Notes: generated from the sequence alone by a model not told the origin. A DNA stretch of 64,000 nt from Mycobacterium sp. ACS4331 (GCF_001667265.1 NZ_LZHW01000048.1:40901-104900); one strand, 5' to 3'; counted from the first letter of the stretch, positions 16,770 through 27,793 are shown. Made by a program: numbers and translations.

Positions 16770-17197
16770 TGGGCGAATCAATCGCTGTGGCAGCAGTTTT
16801 CATCTGGCTGGGAATGGTGCTGGCGATCTCCTTCGTCGAGGCGCCACTGAAGTTCCGCGCACCGGGGGTGACGTTGCAGATCGGCCTGGGCATCGGCCGG
16901 CTGGTGTTTCGCGCGCTCAACGCCTGCGAGGTCGTGCTCGCCGCAGCGGTCCTGGTGGGTGCCGTGCTGCATCGGCCCTCGACGGCGACGATGGTGGCAC
17001 TGGTGCTGGCCGTCGCCGCGCTGGTCATCCAGTTGGCGGCGGTGCGTCCGGCGCTCACCCGCAGATCCGACAGGGTTCTCGCCGGATCTCCCGATGCGGG
17101 CGAGTCCAGGTCGCGGGTTCACTACGCTTATGTCGCGCTGGAGATTGTGAAGGTCGTGGCCCTGGTGGCCGCCGGCATCCTGCTGCTGGGCGGGTGA
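16769..17197 (+). CDS. Small four-helix membrane protein (142 aa)
   Basis: Four hydrophobic segments (about 5-25, 50-70, 75-97 and 120-140) separate short charged loops. The sequence EAPLKFRAPGVTLQIGLGIGRLVFRALN between helices 1 and 2 is conserved-looking, but I do not know a function for this family. ATG at 16769 is chosen because GGAGGG (16757-16762) is better spaced than for the ATG at 16766. It overlaps the DUF488 stop by one base. Confidence 0.75.
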   Translation: MGESIAVAAVFIWLGMVLAISFVEAPLKFRAPGVTLQIGLGIGRLVFRALNACEVVLAAAVLVGAVLHRPSTATMVALVLAVAALVIQLAAVRPALTRRSDRVLAGSPDAGESRSRVHYAYVALEIVKVVALVAAGILLLGG

Positions 17198-17214
17198 GCT
17201 GAAAGAGGTGCGGT

Positions 17215-17559
17215 GTGGAATCGATTTCGTTGACCGACGTGGTCGAGGCGCAGCTGACGGCGGCCCGTGCGGCCAGCAGCGGGCGATCGGCCCACACGGT
17301 GCGCGGCGGTCACGATCACTTCCTGCGGGAGACCGTGATCGCCCTGGCCGGCGGGCAGGGTCTGGCCGAGCACGACAGCCCGGGCGAGGCCACGCTGCAG
17401 GTTCTGCGCGGCCGGGTGCGCCTGGTGGCCGGCGACGACTCCGTCGAGTGCTCGACCGGCGATTTCGTCGTCATTCCGCGGACCCGCCACTCGCTTGAGG
17501 CGCTTGAGGATTCCGCGATCCTGCTGACGGTCCTGGCCGACAGCCGCGAAGCGCACTGA
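17215..17559 (+). CDS. Cupin-domain protein (114 aa)
   Basis: This is a single small cupin barrel. Motif 1 is HDSPGEATLQVLRGRVRLVAG, with a His and Glu that could bind metal, and motif 2 is GDFVVIPRTRHSLEALED with a second His. The N-terminal helix carries LTDVVEAQLTAARAASSGRSAHTV. Such stand-alone cupins are often stress or quorum-related modulators or small dioxygenases; no substrate can be assigned. GTG start at 17215 has AAAGAGG upstream. The next gene, mbtK, is preceded by an iron-box-like sequence that lies just after this stop codon. Confidence 0.8.
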   Translation: MESISLTDVVEAQLTAARAASSGRSAHTVRGGHDHFLRETVIALAGGQGLAEHDSPGEATLQVLRGRVRLVAGDDSVECSTGDFVVIPRTRHSLEALEDSAILLTVLADSREAH

Positions 17560-17564
17560 AGCGC

Positions 17565-17583
17565 TGAGGGTAAGGTAACCCTA
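17565..17583 (+). promoter_or_regulatory. Candidate IdeR iron box upstream of mbtK
   Basis: The 19 nt starting TGAGGGTAAGG match the mycobacterial IdeR consensus TTAGGNTAGSCTNNCCTAA at about 13 of 19 positions. They lie 33-51 nt before the mbtK start, where an iron-dependent repressor would block transcription. Confidence 0.55.
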
Positions 17584-17615
17584 GCCTCACAGCTCGGGTA
17601 GGCTCAGCGGTCACG

Positions 17616-18233
17616 ATGACTGATTCCGTTTCGTCCACCGCGCTGCCTGTTCTGCCCCGCGAACTCACGGACATCTCCGACGAGGTGCGCGCGGTGCCGC
17701 CGCCCCCGACGCCGGTGCTGGCCGACCCGTACGCGATCAGGGTTGTGGACGCGGATGCGGACGCCGCACTGATCTCGGAATGGATGAACCGACCGCACCT
17801 GGTCGAGGCGTGGGAGTACCCCTGGCCCGAGGAGCGTTGGCGCGACTACCTGCGCGCGCAACTGGCCGGGCAGTATTCGCGCCCCCTGATCGGCAGCTTC
17901 AAGGGCGAGCCGCTGGCCTACGTCGAGGTCTACCGCGCCGCCAAGGACTCCATCGCGCCACGGTATGACGCCGACCCGCATGACCTGGGTCTGCACGCGG
18001 CCATCGCCGACATGCGCATCGTCAACCGGGGTTTCGGCCCGCTCCTGCTGCCGCGCCTGGCCAAGAGCCTGTTCGAACTCGAACCGCAGTGCCAGCGCAT
18101 CATGTTCGACCCGGACCACCGCAACTCGGCGGCCCGGCGCCTGTGCGAATTCGCCGGCTGCGAGTTCCTCGGCGAGCACGACATGGCCAACCGCAGGATG
18201 GCGCTCTACGCCCTGCACCGGCGGCGGGACTGA
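17616..18233 (+). CDS. mbtK: Mycobactin lysine N-acyltransferase MbtK (205 aa)
   Basis: This GNAT-fold enzyme transfers the long acyl chain from the carrier protein MbtL to the lysine epsilon-amine of mycobactin. Evidence includes the [30 protein letters not shown] substrate region and the siderophore-acyltransferase core. H127 (HDLGLHAAI) and D165 (IMFDPDHRN) line up with the catalytic His and Asp reported for Rv1347c. Compared with that protein it has a similar length and a proline-rich leader. It is convergent with mbtN (14-nt gap), the same arrangement as Rv1344-Rv1347c. A candidate IdeR box precedes it. Confidence 0.93.
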   Translation: MTDSVSSTALPVLPRELTDISDEVRAVPPPPTPVLADPYAIRVVDADADAALISEWMNRPHLVEAWEYPWPEERWRDYLRAQLAGQYSRPLIGSFKGEPLAYVEVYRAAKDSIAPRYDADPHDLGLHAAIADMRIVNRGFGPLLLPRLAKSLFELEPQCQRIMFDPDHRNSAARRLCEFAGCEFLGEHDMANRRMALYALHRRRD

Positions 18234-18247
18234 AGCCCGCGCCGGCA

Positions 18248-19417
18248 TCAGTCGGAAACTGCGTCGCCGATGAGTTCGGCGTAGCCGTCGTGGTCGGGCT
18301 TCATCGCCGCGGCCACCAGTTCCCACAGCACCTCGTCGGTGCCGCCGCCCACGCGCGCCAGCTTCATGTCGCGCCACCAGCGGCCCAGCGGTGTCTCGTC
18401 GACGAGGTATCCCGCGCCGCCGAAGATGTGCATGCACTCGTTGATGACCTCTTCGCCCAGGCGGGCGGCCGTCACCTTGAGTGCCGCCGCGGTGCGCAGA
18501 TCCAGTTTGTTCACCGCGGCGACCCCGTTGAGCCCGTGCCGCAGCAGATCGACTCGGGCCTGCATGTCAGCCATCCGCATCCGCAGCGCCTGGTGCTCGA
18601 AAAGCGTTGAGCCGAACTGCCTGCGCTTGACCATGCGGGCGTGGGTGATGCCCAGCACGCGCTGGCACGATGAGGCGACCTGGCCGGCCACCGACATCCG
18701 TTCGTGGGCCAGACCCCAGGAGATGGCGGCCAGGCCGGTCCCGGCGCGTGCGATCAGGGCCTCGGCGGGCACCCAGGTGTCGATGTGCACCGCGGCGGTG
18801 TCCAGTGGTCCGGCGCCGACCTTGCGGTAGGGCGTCTGGATCTCGGTCTGCGCGGTCGGGACCGCGATCAGGGCCACGCTGCCGTGGCGGCTGTTGGGGT
18901 CGTGGTCGACACTGCGAGCCACCACCATGATGTGATCGGCGATGGGGGACAGGGACACGAACTTCTTGATCCCGCGCACTTCGAAACCGTCTCGTGCCGA
19001 ACGGATCTCAGTCTCACAGATCTGCAGATCCGATCCACCGGACTCCTCGGAGGCGCCGATGCACAGCACGGCCTGGCCCCGGATGGCCTGCTCGCAGATC
19101 TCCTTGAGGTGATCGGACTTGCCGAACCTGCGCAGGATCGCGATCGCCGAATCATGCAGGCTGACACCGACGCCGATGCCGGCCGAGCCCAGCCGCCCCA
19201 ACCGGTAGGCCAACTCGAGGAGCTTGGCGACGTCGGGGTGCTGGGAATCGCCCCACTTGGCGGTGAAAACCCCTGAGCGGCCCAGGTGTTCGATGAGTTT
19301 ACGAGGAAAGCGTTCGGTCTCCTCGGCCTCTGCGGTCCACGCCGTCACGCGGTCGTCGAAGACCTCGGCGAGCAGTTCGCGGTACTCCTCGAGCGAAGTC
19401 CCGATGGTCGCCGTCAT
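18248..19417 (-). CDS. mbtN: Mycobactin acyl-ACP dehydrogenase MbtN (389 aa)
   Basis: This is an acyl-CoA-dehydrogenase-fold flavoenzyme. [18 protein letters not shown] is the FAD-adjacent loop, [16 protein letters not shown] follows, and [31 protein letters not shown] forms the C-terminal helical end. In the mycobactin pathway MbtN introduces the double bond into the MbtL-bound fatty acid before transfer by MbtK. Start ATG at 19415-19417 overlaps the mbtM stop by 4 nt (ATGA), so it is translationally coupled. The length is normal for the family. Regulation should follow the mbtL promoter with its iron box. Confidence 0.92.
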   Translation of the reverse strand: MTATIGTSLEEYRELLAEVFDDRVTAWTAEAEETERFPRKLIEHLGRSGVFTAKWGDSQHPDVAKLLELAYRLGRLGSAGIGVGVSLHDSAIAILRRFGKSDHLKEICEQAIRGQAVLCIGASEESGGSDLQICETEIRSARDGFEVRGIKKFVSLSPIADHIMVVARSVDHDPNSRHGSVALIAVPTAQTEIQTPYRKVGAGPLDTAAVHIDTWVPAEALIARAGTGLAAISWGLAHERMSVAGQVASSCQRVLGITHARMVKRRQFGSTLFEHQALRMRMADMQARVDLLRHGLNGVAAVNKLDLRTAAALKVTAARLGEEVINECMHIFGGAGYLVDETPLGRWWRDMKLARVGGGTDEVLWELVAAAMKPDHDGYAELIGDAVSD

Positions 19418-20991
19418 GCTCGAACCCCTTCCAGGTCGCGTTTGACCTCGAGTCGGCGCAGCTTGCCCGACGATGTGCGCGGCAGCGACCCCGGGGCGAG
19501 GAACACCACATCTGCCGGCACGACCCCACATTCGGAGGCCACGCGTGAGATGAGTTCACCGCGGGCGCCGTCCTGATCGGGGCCGCGGAATTCCGCGACG
19601 ATCACCAGGCCGGGACGCGTCGATCCCTCGTCGGTGCCGACCGCGACGACGGCGCCCTCGCGCACCCCGCGCACGCCGGCCGCGACGCGTTCGACCTCGG
19701 TGGGGAAGATGTTGCGCCCCGCCACCGTGATGAGCTCCTTGGCGCGCCCGCAGACCACCAGACCGCCGTCGGTCAGATAGCCGATGTCGCCGGTTCGGAA
19801 CCATTCGCCGGGAGCCAGGCTTTCACCGCCGAGATACCCCGACATCATCGAGGTGCCGCGGATCTCGACCTCACCCACGTCACGCCCGGCGTCCGCCGAG
19901 TGCTGCTCGGAGGGGGCGATGCGCAGTTCCATGCCGGGGATCGGTTCCCCGAGGACGGCGTGCCGGCGCACGGATTCCGTTGCCGGGTCCAGGAGTTCGT
20001 CGTAGTGCAGGCCGGTTCCCGGTGCGGGCGCGGTGACGGCGCAGGTGGCCTCCGCCAGCCCGTACGACGGTGCGGCGGCGCGCGGATCCAGTCCGAAACG
20101 GCTCAGTTCGGACAGGAACTGCGCGAACCCGTCGCAGTCGATCGGTTCGCCGCCGTTGATGGCGAATCGCAGTGCCGACAGGTCAACCTCAGGCACGCGG
20201 CGGGCGTACTTGCCGATCACGTTGTAGGCGAAATTCGGTGCGGCGGTCAGTGATGCGCGGCTCTGAGACAGCCACGTGAGCCAACGGAACGGAGACGCCG
20301 AGAATGCGGAGGTGGGCGCCAGCCACATGTCGGCACCCGAGAGTGCGCCACTGAGCAGGAACGTCAGGCCCATGTCGTGGTAGACCGGCAGCCAGGTCAG
20401 GCCGACGTCGATGCTCGGGTCCACACCGGTGTGCGTGAGCAGTCCGCCGACGTTGTTGAGCACGGCGTGCGGGGACAGTGCCGCCGTGCGGGGTGTGCCG
20501 GTGGAGCCGGCGGTGCCCTGCAGCACGGCGTGACCGGTGTCGTTGGGCACCGCGAGGAACGTCGTGGACCTCTGCCGGTGTGCGACGTCCGTGAGGTCGA
20601 GGAGACGCAGCGGCGATCCGGCGTCGCGCAGCAGGCCCAGGGTCTCGCCGGCCGACAGCACGGTGCCGACGCCGATGCCGGTGAACCGGGTCAGCGTGGA
20701 GGCCGCCCACTGGGCGGGGTCGGCGCCGCGGATCGGGGACGGCAGGATCGACACCGCGCGACCGGCCAGCCAGGCGCCCTGGATGGCGGCGACGAACTCG
20801 ACGGAGACCTCGCCCACCAGGCCGACGTCGCCGGCCGGGCCGTCGACGATCCGCTCGGCGACGTTCTCGGCGCGGGTGTGCACCTCCTGCCACGGGTGGG
20901 GGACCCACTCGCCGCTGTCCCGGTCCAGCACCACCAAGCTGTGCGAGGACCGGGTCATGGACTGCGTCAGTGCCGACGCGAGGACGCTCAC
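19414..20991 (-). CDS. mbtM: Mycobactin fatty acyl-AMP ligase MbtM (525 aa)
   Basis: This ANL-superfamily adenylating enzyme activates a fatty acid as acyl-AMP and loads it onto MbtL. Motifs include [14 protein letters not shown] (phosphate loop), [10 protein letters not shown] (adenine-binding region), TGDIGYL with the ribose-binding Asp, and [11 protein letters not shown] with the C-terminal catalytic Lys. The fatty acyl-AMP ligase type fits the small size of the insertion after the first domain. It starts at GTG 20989-20991, overlapping the mbtL stop (GTGA). It corresponds to FadD33/Rv1345 in gene order. Confidence 0.92.
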   Translation of the reverse strand: MSVLASALTQSMTRSSHSLVVLDRDSGEWVPHPWQEVHTRAENVAERIVDGPAGDVGLVGEVSVEFVAAIQGAWLAGRAVSILPSPIRGADPAQWAASTLTRFTGIGVGTVLSAGETLGLLRDAGSPLRLLDLTDVAHRQRSTTFLAVPNDTGHAVLQGTAGSTGTPRTAALSPHAVLNNVGGLLTHTGVDPSIDVGLTWLPVYHDMGLTFLLSGALSGADMWLAPTSAFSASPFRWLTWLSQSRASLTAAPNFAYNVIGKYARRVPEVDLSALRFAINGGEPIDCDGFAQFLSELSRFGLDPRAAAPSYGLAEATCAVTAPAPGTGLHYDELLDPATESVRRHAVLGEPIPGMELRIAPSEQHSADAGRDVGEVEIRGTSMMSGYLGGESLAPGEWFRTGDIGYLTDGGLVVCGRAKELITVAGRNIFPTEVERVAAGVRGVREGAVVAVGTDEGSTRPGLVIVAEFRGPDQDGARGELISRVASECGVVPADVVFLAPGSLPRTSSGKLRRLEVKRDLEGVRA

Positions 20992-21248
20992 TTCTCGGCG
21001 GGGACCTTGGCCAGGATGGCGGCCTCAAGGTCGCCGACCGTGTCGCAGCTGAGCAGGTCCTCTTCAGACAGCGCCACCCCGAGCTTGTCCTCGATCGCGA
21101 CCATGCCGACCGCAAACGCCACCGAATCCATGCCGACGTCGTCGACCAGGCGGGAATCCCGCGAGACGCGGCTCATGTCGACGTTGAGGTCGTCGCGCAG
21201 GATCTCCTCGAGAGCGGCCGTGACGGCTTCCGGGTGAGACGTTTCCAT
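20988..21248 (-). CDS. mbtL: Mycobactin acyl carrier protein MbtL (86 aa)
   Basis: This is a four-helix acyl carrier protein. The phosphopantetheine attachment Ser is in [14 protein letters not shown], about residue 42, followed by the usual acidic helix and [19 protein letters not shown]. It carries the acyl chain between MbtM, MbtN and MbtK. It is the first gene of the mbtLMN operon, with an ATG at 21246-21248 and a candidate IdeR box 25-43 nt upstream. Confidence 0.93.
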   Translation of the reverse strand: METSHPEAVTAALEEILRDDLNVDMSRVSRDSRLVDDVGMDSVAFAVGMVAIEDKLGVALSEEDLLSCDTVGDLEAAILAKVPAEK

Positions 21249-21272
21249 GGCGTGCGACGCTACACGGCGGGG

Positions 21273-21291
21273 TTAGCCAAGGCTAGGCTTA
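21273..21291 (-). promoter_or_regulatory. Candidate IdeR iron box upstream of mbtL
   Basis: The 19 nt TTAGCCAAGGCTAGGCTTA agree with the IdeR consensus TTAGGNTAGSCTNNCCTAA at about 15 positions, including both TTA/TA ends and the central TAGGCTA-like core. Placement directly before the mbtLMN operon is the expected one for iron repression. Confidence 0.72.
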
Positions 21292-21298
21292 CCCCCGC

Positions 21299-22291
21299 CT
21301 ATGGCCCGTGGACCTCGACATCTTCGCAGATGATCAGCCCGTGCCGGGCGGTCAGTGTGTCCGCGATCTCAAACGCGCGGGCCACCCGCGCGGGGGTGTC
21401 GATGACCACGGTGGCCACCGGCACGCGCCGCGACAGTCGCGCCATCGTGTCCCCCCGCGGTGGCTGACCGTTCTGGAACCCCCACAGGCCGCGCAGGACA
21501 GTCGCGCCGGAGACGTGGCGGCCCTCGCGCAGGGCGCGGACGAGAAGCCGATGGATCGGCGCCCCGTCGTCGTGGTTGTCCTCCGCGGACCACACCGTCA
21601 TCTGCTGGAAGTCCCCGGTGCCGGCGGGCGGGCTCAGCACCCGCCCGTCGCGCTTGCACACCTGCACCGGTTGGGCCGTCTGCAGCGTCCCGGCGAGGAC
21701 GTCGGCCAGTTCCGCGGTCGCCAAGGCGACCTGGGCCGGGGTGCCGACGGCCGTCACGACCATCGGGACCTCGGCGTTGCGGCTGAAGAACCGGCCCCGA
21801 CGGCGCTGCCCCGCCGCGATCCCGTCGACACCGAGAAACGCGGTGGCGCTGACGAACCCGAGCCGGTGCAACACCGCGCACACCACCTGGTACGCGGGAG
21901 TGCGGCCCACCCGTTGCTGGCGCCGCAGATACAGGTTCAGTTTCACCGGTCCGCTCACCAGCCCCTGCGTGCCCCCTGCGGCCACGGCGCGTTCGACGGT
22001 CACCAGTGCACGCCCGGTCAACGGGGCGATGCCGGCGACGAGCGCCTCGACCACCGACGCCTCGTCGACGGCGCTGATCAACACCGGCAGATCCTCCGAC
22101 AGGGTCAGTGACTCGTCGGTGCGCGCGATGTTGTGCAGCCCGAAACTGGCCACCCCGCGCAACATGATGCTGTCGGCGACGCGGTGTTCGGCGAACCGGT
22201 CCAGCAGTGCATCGGCGAGAAATCCCGCGTCGACGCGTTCCCGCTCGGCGAAGTACACGCCGAGCTTGGCGGTTGGCTGCGCGGCGCTCAC
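21299..22291 (-). CDS. DUF190 protein, tandem repeat form (330 aa)
   Basis: The protein contains repeated DUF190-like units: AKLGVYFAERERVDAGFLADALLDRF...GVASFGLH, then VKLNLYLRRQQRVGRTPAYQVVCAVLHRLGFVSATAFLGVDGI, then a third VWSAEDNHDDGAPIHRLLVRALREGRHVSGATVLRGLWGFQ. Each resembles the ferredoxin-like, PII-related DUF190 fold. DUF190 genes are repeatedly found next to crcB, as here, so a role in sensing or supporting fluoride export is a reasonable inference. GTG at 22291 overlaps the crcB stop in a GTGA junction; GTG at 22294 is also possible. The stop lies just before the mbtL iron box. Confidence 0.82.
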   Translation of the reverse strand: MSAAQPTAKLGVYFAERERVDAGFLADALLDRFAEHRVADSIMLRGVASFGLHNIARTDESLTLSEDLPVLISAVDEASVVEALVAGIAPLTGRALVTVERAVAAGGTQGLVSGPVKLNLYLRRQQRVGRTPAYQVVCAVLHRLGFVSATAFLGVDGIAAGQRRRGRFFSRNAEVPMVVTAVGTPAQVALATAELADVLAGTLQTAQPVQVCKRDGRVLSPPAGTGDFQQMTVWSAEDNHDDGAPIHRLLVRALREGRHVSGATVLRGLWGFQNGQPPRGDTMARLSRRVPVATVVIDTPARVARAFEIADTLTARHGLIICEDVEVHGP

Positions 22292-22656
22292 CACAGCCTC
22301 GCGATCGACTGGCCCAGCCAGGCCGCCGCGACGCCGAGCACCACGCTGACCACGATGTTGGCGATTGCCGGCCGGTACTGGCGCTCCTCGGCGAGCCGGT
22401 GGGTCTCATACATCCAGGTGGAGAACGTCGTGTAGGCGCCGACGAAGGCGGTTCCGGCGAGCAGGGCGGCGTGGTGGCTCAGCGCCAGGCCGGCGATGAA
22501 GCCCAGCAGCACCGCGCCCGTCAGGTTGACGGCCAGCGTGCCGTAGGGGAACGCGGCGGCCATCCGACGCGCGACCGCGCGGTCGACGACGAAGCGGGCC
22601 ACCGAACCGAGGCCCCCGATCGCCGCCACCCCCAGCCACACCAGCGCGGTCGTCAC
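22288..22656 (-). CDS. crcB: Fluoride channel subunit CrcB/Fluc (122 aa)
   Basis: This is a small four-TM protein with the Fluc motifs [18 protein letters not shown] at the start, [17 protein letters not shown] (pore Asn) in TM2 and [12 protein letters not shown] in TM3, with the Phe-box and the TTFST Na-binding stretch. Fluc channels export fluoride as dimers. The GTG start overlaps the upstream crcB stop by 4 nt. The two adjacent, different copies suggest a heterodimer of oppositely inserted subunits. Confidence 0.93.
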   Translation of the reverse strand: MTTALVWLGVAAIGGLGSVARFVVDRAVARRMAAAFPYGTLAVNLTGAVLLGFIAGLALSHHAALLAGTAFVGAYTTFSTWMYETHRLAEERQYRPAIANIVVSVVLGVAAAWLGQSIARLW

Positions 22657-23081
22657 GCACGCACCCGAGACCGGCGCACCAGTCCGGTGGCGACGTGGAT
22701 GGCCAGCAGACCCAGGATCAGGCTCGCGGCGACGTAACCGGCGGCCAATCCGTAGTGCTGATGGGCGATCATCCGCACGGTCTCCACCTGCATGGTCGAG
22801 AACGTCGTCAGGCCGCCGCACAGGCCCGTGCCCAGCAGTGGCCGCCGGTAACTCGACAGGGGCAGTCGTTCGAGCAGTCGGGTGCTGAAGTAACCCAGCA
22901 GGAATGCCCCGACGATGTTGACGATGAACGTCGGCCACGGCCACTGCGCCGGGTCGGGCGCGGTCAGGTTCGCCAGGCCCGCGCGTGCCAACGTGCCCAG
23001 GGCCCCGCCGATGAAGACCGCGGCCAGTTCGCGGCTGTCGTGACCGAACACGAGGCAAAGTATGACGGGCGCGGTCGTCAT
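22653..23081 (-). CDS. crcB: Fluoride channel subunit CrcB/Fluc, second copy (142 aa)
   Basis: This is the first-transcribed of two crcB genes. [20 protein letters not shown] at the N-terminus, [17 protein letters not shown] (pore Asn) and [19 protein letters not shown] are the conserved Fluc elements. It is about 20 residues longer at the N-terminus than the downstream copy. ATG at 23079-23081 is used. The divergent pgm gene starts 37 nt away. I looked for a fluoride riboswitch in that gap; it is too short and shows no match. Confidence 0.92.
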   Translation of the reverse strand: MTTAPVILCLVFGHDSRELAAVFIGGALGTLARAGLANLTAPDPAQWPWPTFIVNIVGAFLLGYFSTRLLERLPLSSYRRPLLGTGLCGGLTTFSTMQVETVRMIAHQHYGLAAGYVAASLILGLLAIHVATGLVRRSRVRA

Positions 23082-23118
23082 GCGCGCACGGTCGGCAGAA
23101 GGTGGGCAGAATTGGCCC

Positions 23119-24761
<1,643 letters not shown>

Positions 24762-24765
<4 letters not shown>

Positions 24766-26027
24766 GTTCGTGTACGGAGGACGACTGTAAGAAGCCCGCC
24801 AAGCGGAAGCTGCCGCGCGAGGTCTGGGTACTGGTCGCAGCAAACGTGGTGGTCGCGCTGGGCTACGGGGTGGTCGCTCCGGTGTTGCCGCAGTACGCCC
24901 GCCACTTCGGCGTCAGCATCGCTGCGGCGACGTTCGTCATCACCGCCTTCGCCGTCATGCGACTGGTCGGGGCGCCGCCGGCCGGTTTCCTGGTGCAGCG
25001 GTTGGGGGAGCGGCGCGTTTACATCTCCGGCCTGCTGATCGTCGCAGTCTCGACCGCGGCCTGCGCGCTGGCCGAGAGTTATTGGCAGCTGCTGTTGTTC
25101 CGCTCGCTGGGCGGCGTCGGGTCGGCCATGTTCACGGTGTCCTCGCTGGGCCTGATGATCCGGATCTCGCCGGCCGACGCGCGGGGCCGGGTCGCCGGGT
25201 TGTTCTCCTCCGGCTTCATGATCGGCTCGGTGGGCGGGCCGATCCTGGGTGCCCTGACCGCCGGGTTCGGCCTGTCGGCGCCGTTTCTGATCTACGGCGC
25301 CGCGCTGGTGGTCGCCGCGTTGGTGGTGTTCGTCAGCCTGCGGCATTCCCACCTGGCCGCCCCGGACGAGTCCACCGAGCCGCCGGTGCCGTTCACGACG
25401 GTGTTCCGGCATGGGGCGTACAGGGCGGCGCTGTTGTCGAACTTCGCGACCGGATGGGCGTCGTTCGGGCTGCGGATCGCGCTGGTGCCGCTGTTCGTGG
25501 TGGAGGTGCTGGGTCGCAGCCCGGGCGCGGCCGGGCTGGCGCTGACCGCCTTCGCGGTGGGCAACATCTCGGTGGTGGTGCCCAGCGGGTACATGTCCGA
25601 TCGGTTCGGCCGGCGCAGGCTGGTGATCTTCGGTCTGGTGCTGGCGGCCGTGTCGACCGGTTTGGTGGGCTTCAGCGACTCGCTGACGGTGTTTTTGGTG
25701 GCCGGTTACGTGGCGGGCGCGGCGACCGGGATCTTCATCTCGCCGCAGCAGGCCGCGGTCGCCGACGTGGTGGGCAACAAGGCGCGCGGCGGGACCGCGG
25801 TGGCGACGTTCCAGATGATGGCCGACGTCGGATCGATCGGCGGATCGCTGTTGGTCGGGCTGATCGCGCAGTACCTGTCGTTCTCCTGGGCCTTTGTCAT
25901 CAGCGGGCTGATCCTGCTGCTGGCCGCGCTGGGCTGGATCTTCGCCCCGGAGACCCATCGGGAACCGCCCGCGGGGCACACTCCGGCTCGTTCGATCGGC
26001 CCGGAGGCCGGTGGAGAGGTGCCCTGA
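24762..26027 (+). CDS. MFS exporter (421 aa)
   Basis: This is a twelve-TM major facilitator. After a short cytoplasmic N-terminus with two Cys ([11 protein letters not shown]), TM1 holds [18 protein letters not shown]. The loop 2-3 motif appears as [16 protein letters not shown] and TM5 has [13 protein letters not shown], a motif C-like antiporter signature that points to a drug or metabolite exporter. The second-half loop reads [19 protein letters not shown] start at 24762 overlaps the pgm stop by 4 nt. Substrate unknown. Confidence 0.87.
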
Positions 26028-26083
26028 ACAGCCGTTTTGAGGCTTGGGGCTGATGTGGTGTAACTTCTACACGCACCACTTGA

Positions 26084-26156
26084 GGGGCTATGGCGCAGTT
26101 GGTAGCGCACCACACTGGCAGTGTGGGGGTCAGGGGTTCGAATCCCCTTAGCTCCA
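26084..26156 (+). tRNA. tRNA-Ala (anticodon GGC)
   Basis: The acceptor stem GGGGCTA pairs with TAGCTCC and includes the G3-U70 wobble pair, the identity element for alanyl-tRNA synthetase. The D-arm is GCGC-AGTTGGTA-GCGC. The anticodon stem CCACA/TGTGG encloses CTGGCAG with anticodon GGC. The T-arm is AGGGG-TTCGAAT-CCCCT. CCA is not encoded. Confidence 0.97.
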
Positions 26157-26162
26157 CTCTCA

Positions 26163-26197
26163 AACCCGTTCCGGCTTTGGCCGGGGCGGGTTTTTTC
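26163..26197 (+). terminator. Intrinsic terminator after tRNA-Ala
   Basis: AACCCG pairs with CGGGTT and the inner CCGGC pairs with GCCGG across a short loop. The stem runs into TTTTTT at 26191-26196. It lies 7 nt after the tRNA. Confidence 0.88.
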
Positions 26198-26225
26198 GTG
26201 GGCCTCTCTCACTTACCCGAGGCCC

Positions 26226-27167
26226 TCAACGTGTGGAGACTCTGTCGATGCTGACGAACAGGCTTCGGCCTGTCCGGCTGTGTGTGAAGGTTGTGCCGTC
26301 TTTTGTGGCCACGATGATCCAGTCCAAGGCTCGGTAGTTCTGATACTCGAGCGGGACGACAGGGATGTCACCGAGGTCACCGACGATCCATTCGAAGGTG
26401 CCGTCGGCCATGAACCGTACGCCATTCGCCGGGCTGCCTTGAACGGACGGAGAATTGGTGAACCGCGCCTGGCAGTCCACCTCGTCGTTCATGATCTGGC
26501 AACGGGTTCGGCCCGATCTGGTGACGATGTAGACCATCCCCGAACGGGAGGGCGGTAGGGCGACGGCTCTTGGGGGCGGGAGTGCTGTCGGTGGGCGAGC
26601 CGCTGGTGTCCGGGGAGAGGCGGCCGGGCCCGTCGGTGTGTCAGCGCGTTTCGAGATCTCCGGCTCGTTTCCGAGTTGAAGGCTTATGCCCGCGCGGGCC
26701 TCGGTCTCAGTGAAGTTCACCTCACCTCGGTGCGCGACCTCCACCCGGTAGAACTTCTTTCCACTCGGCACATCGGTGATGCTGATGGGGAACGTGCAGT
26801 AGCCGTCGCCGCCGTCGCCGGAGCCGAGCACAGTCTTGGCGAGCAGCGTTCCCGACTCGTCTGACACAGTGACTGCGGTGCCGGGGCCGACGTCGCCGTA
26901 CCCGCCGGTGCCACGACATCCACGGCCCGCCGCGTCACCGGCGGCGTACAGCGTCATGGTGCCGGTGATCCTGAACGGTTCGGCGGCGTCGAAGCGTGTG
27001 ATCACGAAGTAGGCGCCGACGCCGGCGAGAGCGAGCACCGCCGCGGTGATGAAGCCGAGCACGACGCCGTTTCCAAACTTGCCCGAACACGTCGAACTTG
27101 GGGAATCCGATGGCGGGGCAGGCCATTGCCAGTGGGTCACCGGTGGCTGTTGTGATGACGGATCCAA
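26226..27167 (-). CDS. Membrane-anchored mycobacterial hypothetical protein (313 aa)
   Basis: A Pro/Ser-rich cytoplasmic N-terminus with Trp-Gln-Trp is followed by one TM helix at about 35-57. The extracellular part has a first domain at about 65-170 (ITGTMTLYAAGD...TAVTVSDESGTLLAKTVLGSGDGG...FPISITDVPSGKKFYRVEVAHRGEVNFTE) with paired Cys. A Pro/Ala-rich linker (about 177-210) leads to a C-terminal domain at about 212-313 (VYIVTRSGRTRCQIMNDEVDC, NGVRFMADGTFEWIVGDLGDI) of a kind seen in several mycobacterial membrane proteins. Function is unknown. It is followed (29-nt gap on the same strand) by the TM2-domain gene, which is transcribed first. Confidence 0.75.
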   Translation of the reverse strand: MDPSSQQPPVTHWQWPAPPSDSPSSTCSGKFGNGVVLGFITAAVLALAGVGAYFVITRFDAAEPFRITGTMTLYAAGDAAGRGCRGTGGYGDVGPGTAVTVSDESGTLLAKTVLGSGDGGDGYCTFPISITDVPSGKKFYRVEVAHRGEVNFTETEARAGISLQLGNEPEISKRADTPTGPAASPRTPAARPPTALPPPRAVALPPSRSGMVYIVTRSGRTRCQIMNDEVDCQARFTNSPSVQGSPANGVRFMADGTFEWIVGDLGDIPVVPLEYQNYRALDWIIVATKDGTTFTHSRTGRSLFVSIDRVSTR

Positions 27168-27196
27168 ACCAATCTCCCGGGACTAGCGTGCGGTGT

Positions 27197-27793
27197 CTAG
27201 CGGACCTTACGGCCCTGTGCGTCGGGAATTGCGCCGGCGATCATCATGAACGCCTCGATGATCAGCCAGATGGACAGTGGCACAAGGATGATCAGACCGA
27301 CCAGAGCTACGGATGTCACCAGCCCGATGATGCCGAGTGTCAGTTGAACCGCACCGATGCCGTTGTATCCCAAGTAGAATCGTCCGAGGCCGAACCAGCC
27401 GAGGAACAGCTGCAACAGCCCCGCAACAACGCCTGATTTCACCGAATAGTCAGGCCTCGTAGTGAGGGGTGCCAGTTGATCCGTCCACTTCGACCCGTCG
27501 AAGTACCGCTGCGTCGGATTTCCGTTCGGGTCCGGATACCAGCCCGCTGCTGGGGCAGGCGGCGGTAAGTCGGCAGGCGATGTCACGTTCTTGGCCGTAC
27601 TGCGCGCGGGCCGAGTCGCTTTGCCGTTGTCCGCGGTCTTGGGCTTGTTTCTGGCTGTCAGGGTCGGAACCGCTGGCATCTGAGATCGGGCGCCACATTG
27701 CGCGCACTTGAAGAACTTTGATGTCGACGTGGCCGCGAGGTTGAGCTTCGTGCCACAGTGTGGACAGATGACCCGACGAACGAGATCAGTCAC
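27197..27793 (-). CDS. Zinc ribbon-DUF2510-TM2 domain membrane protein (198 aa)
   Basis: The order is clear. An N-terminal zinc ribbon (CPHCG at about 10-14, CAQCG at about 30-34) is followed by a basic linker. A DUF2510 motif (AAGWYPDPNGNPTQRYFDGSKWTDQ, about 82-107) comes next, then a TM2 domain (VKSGVVAGLLQLFLGWFGLGRFYLGYNGIGAVQLTLG) with three hydrophobic helices. Such proteins sit in the cytoplasmic membrane and are of unknown role. It is probably in an operon with the downstream 313-residue membrane protein. About 260 nt without a recognisable gene separate it from the gene ending at 28055. Confidence 0.85.
   Translation of the reverse strand: MTDLVRRVICPHCGTKLNLAATSTSKFFKCAQCGARSQMPAVPTLTARNKPKTADNGKATRPARSTAKNVTSPADLPPPAPAAGWYPDPNGNPTQRYFDGSKWTDQLAPLTTRPDYSVKSGVVAGLLQLFLGWFGLGRFYLGYNGIGAVQLTLGIIGLVTSVALVGLIILVPLSIWLIIEAFMMIAGAIPDAQGRKVR

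Noticed and set aside
23082..23118. Fluoride riboswitch between crcB and pgm
   Set aside because: The gap is only 37 nt and has no matching pseudoknot sequence.
26084..27793. Integrative element inserted at tRNA-Ala
   Set aside because: No integrase gene and no second copy of the tRNA 3' end were seen within the window.
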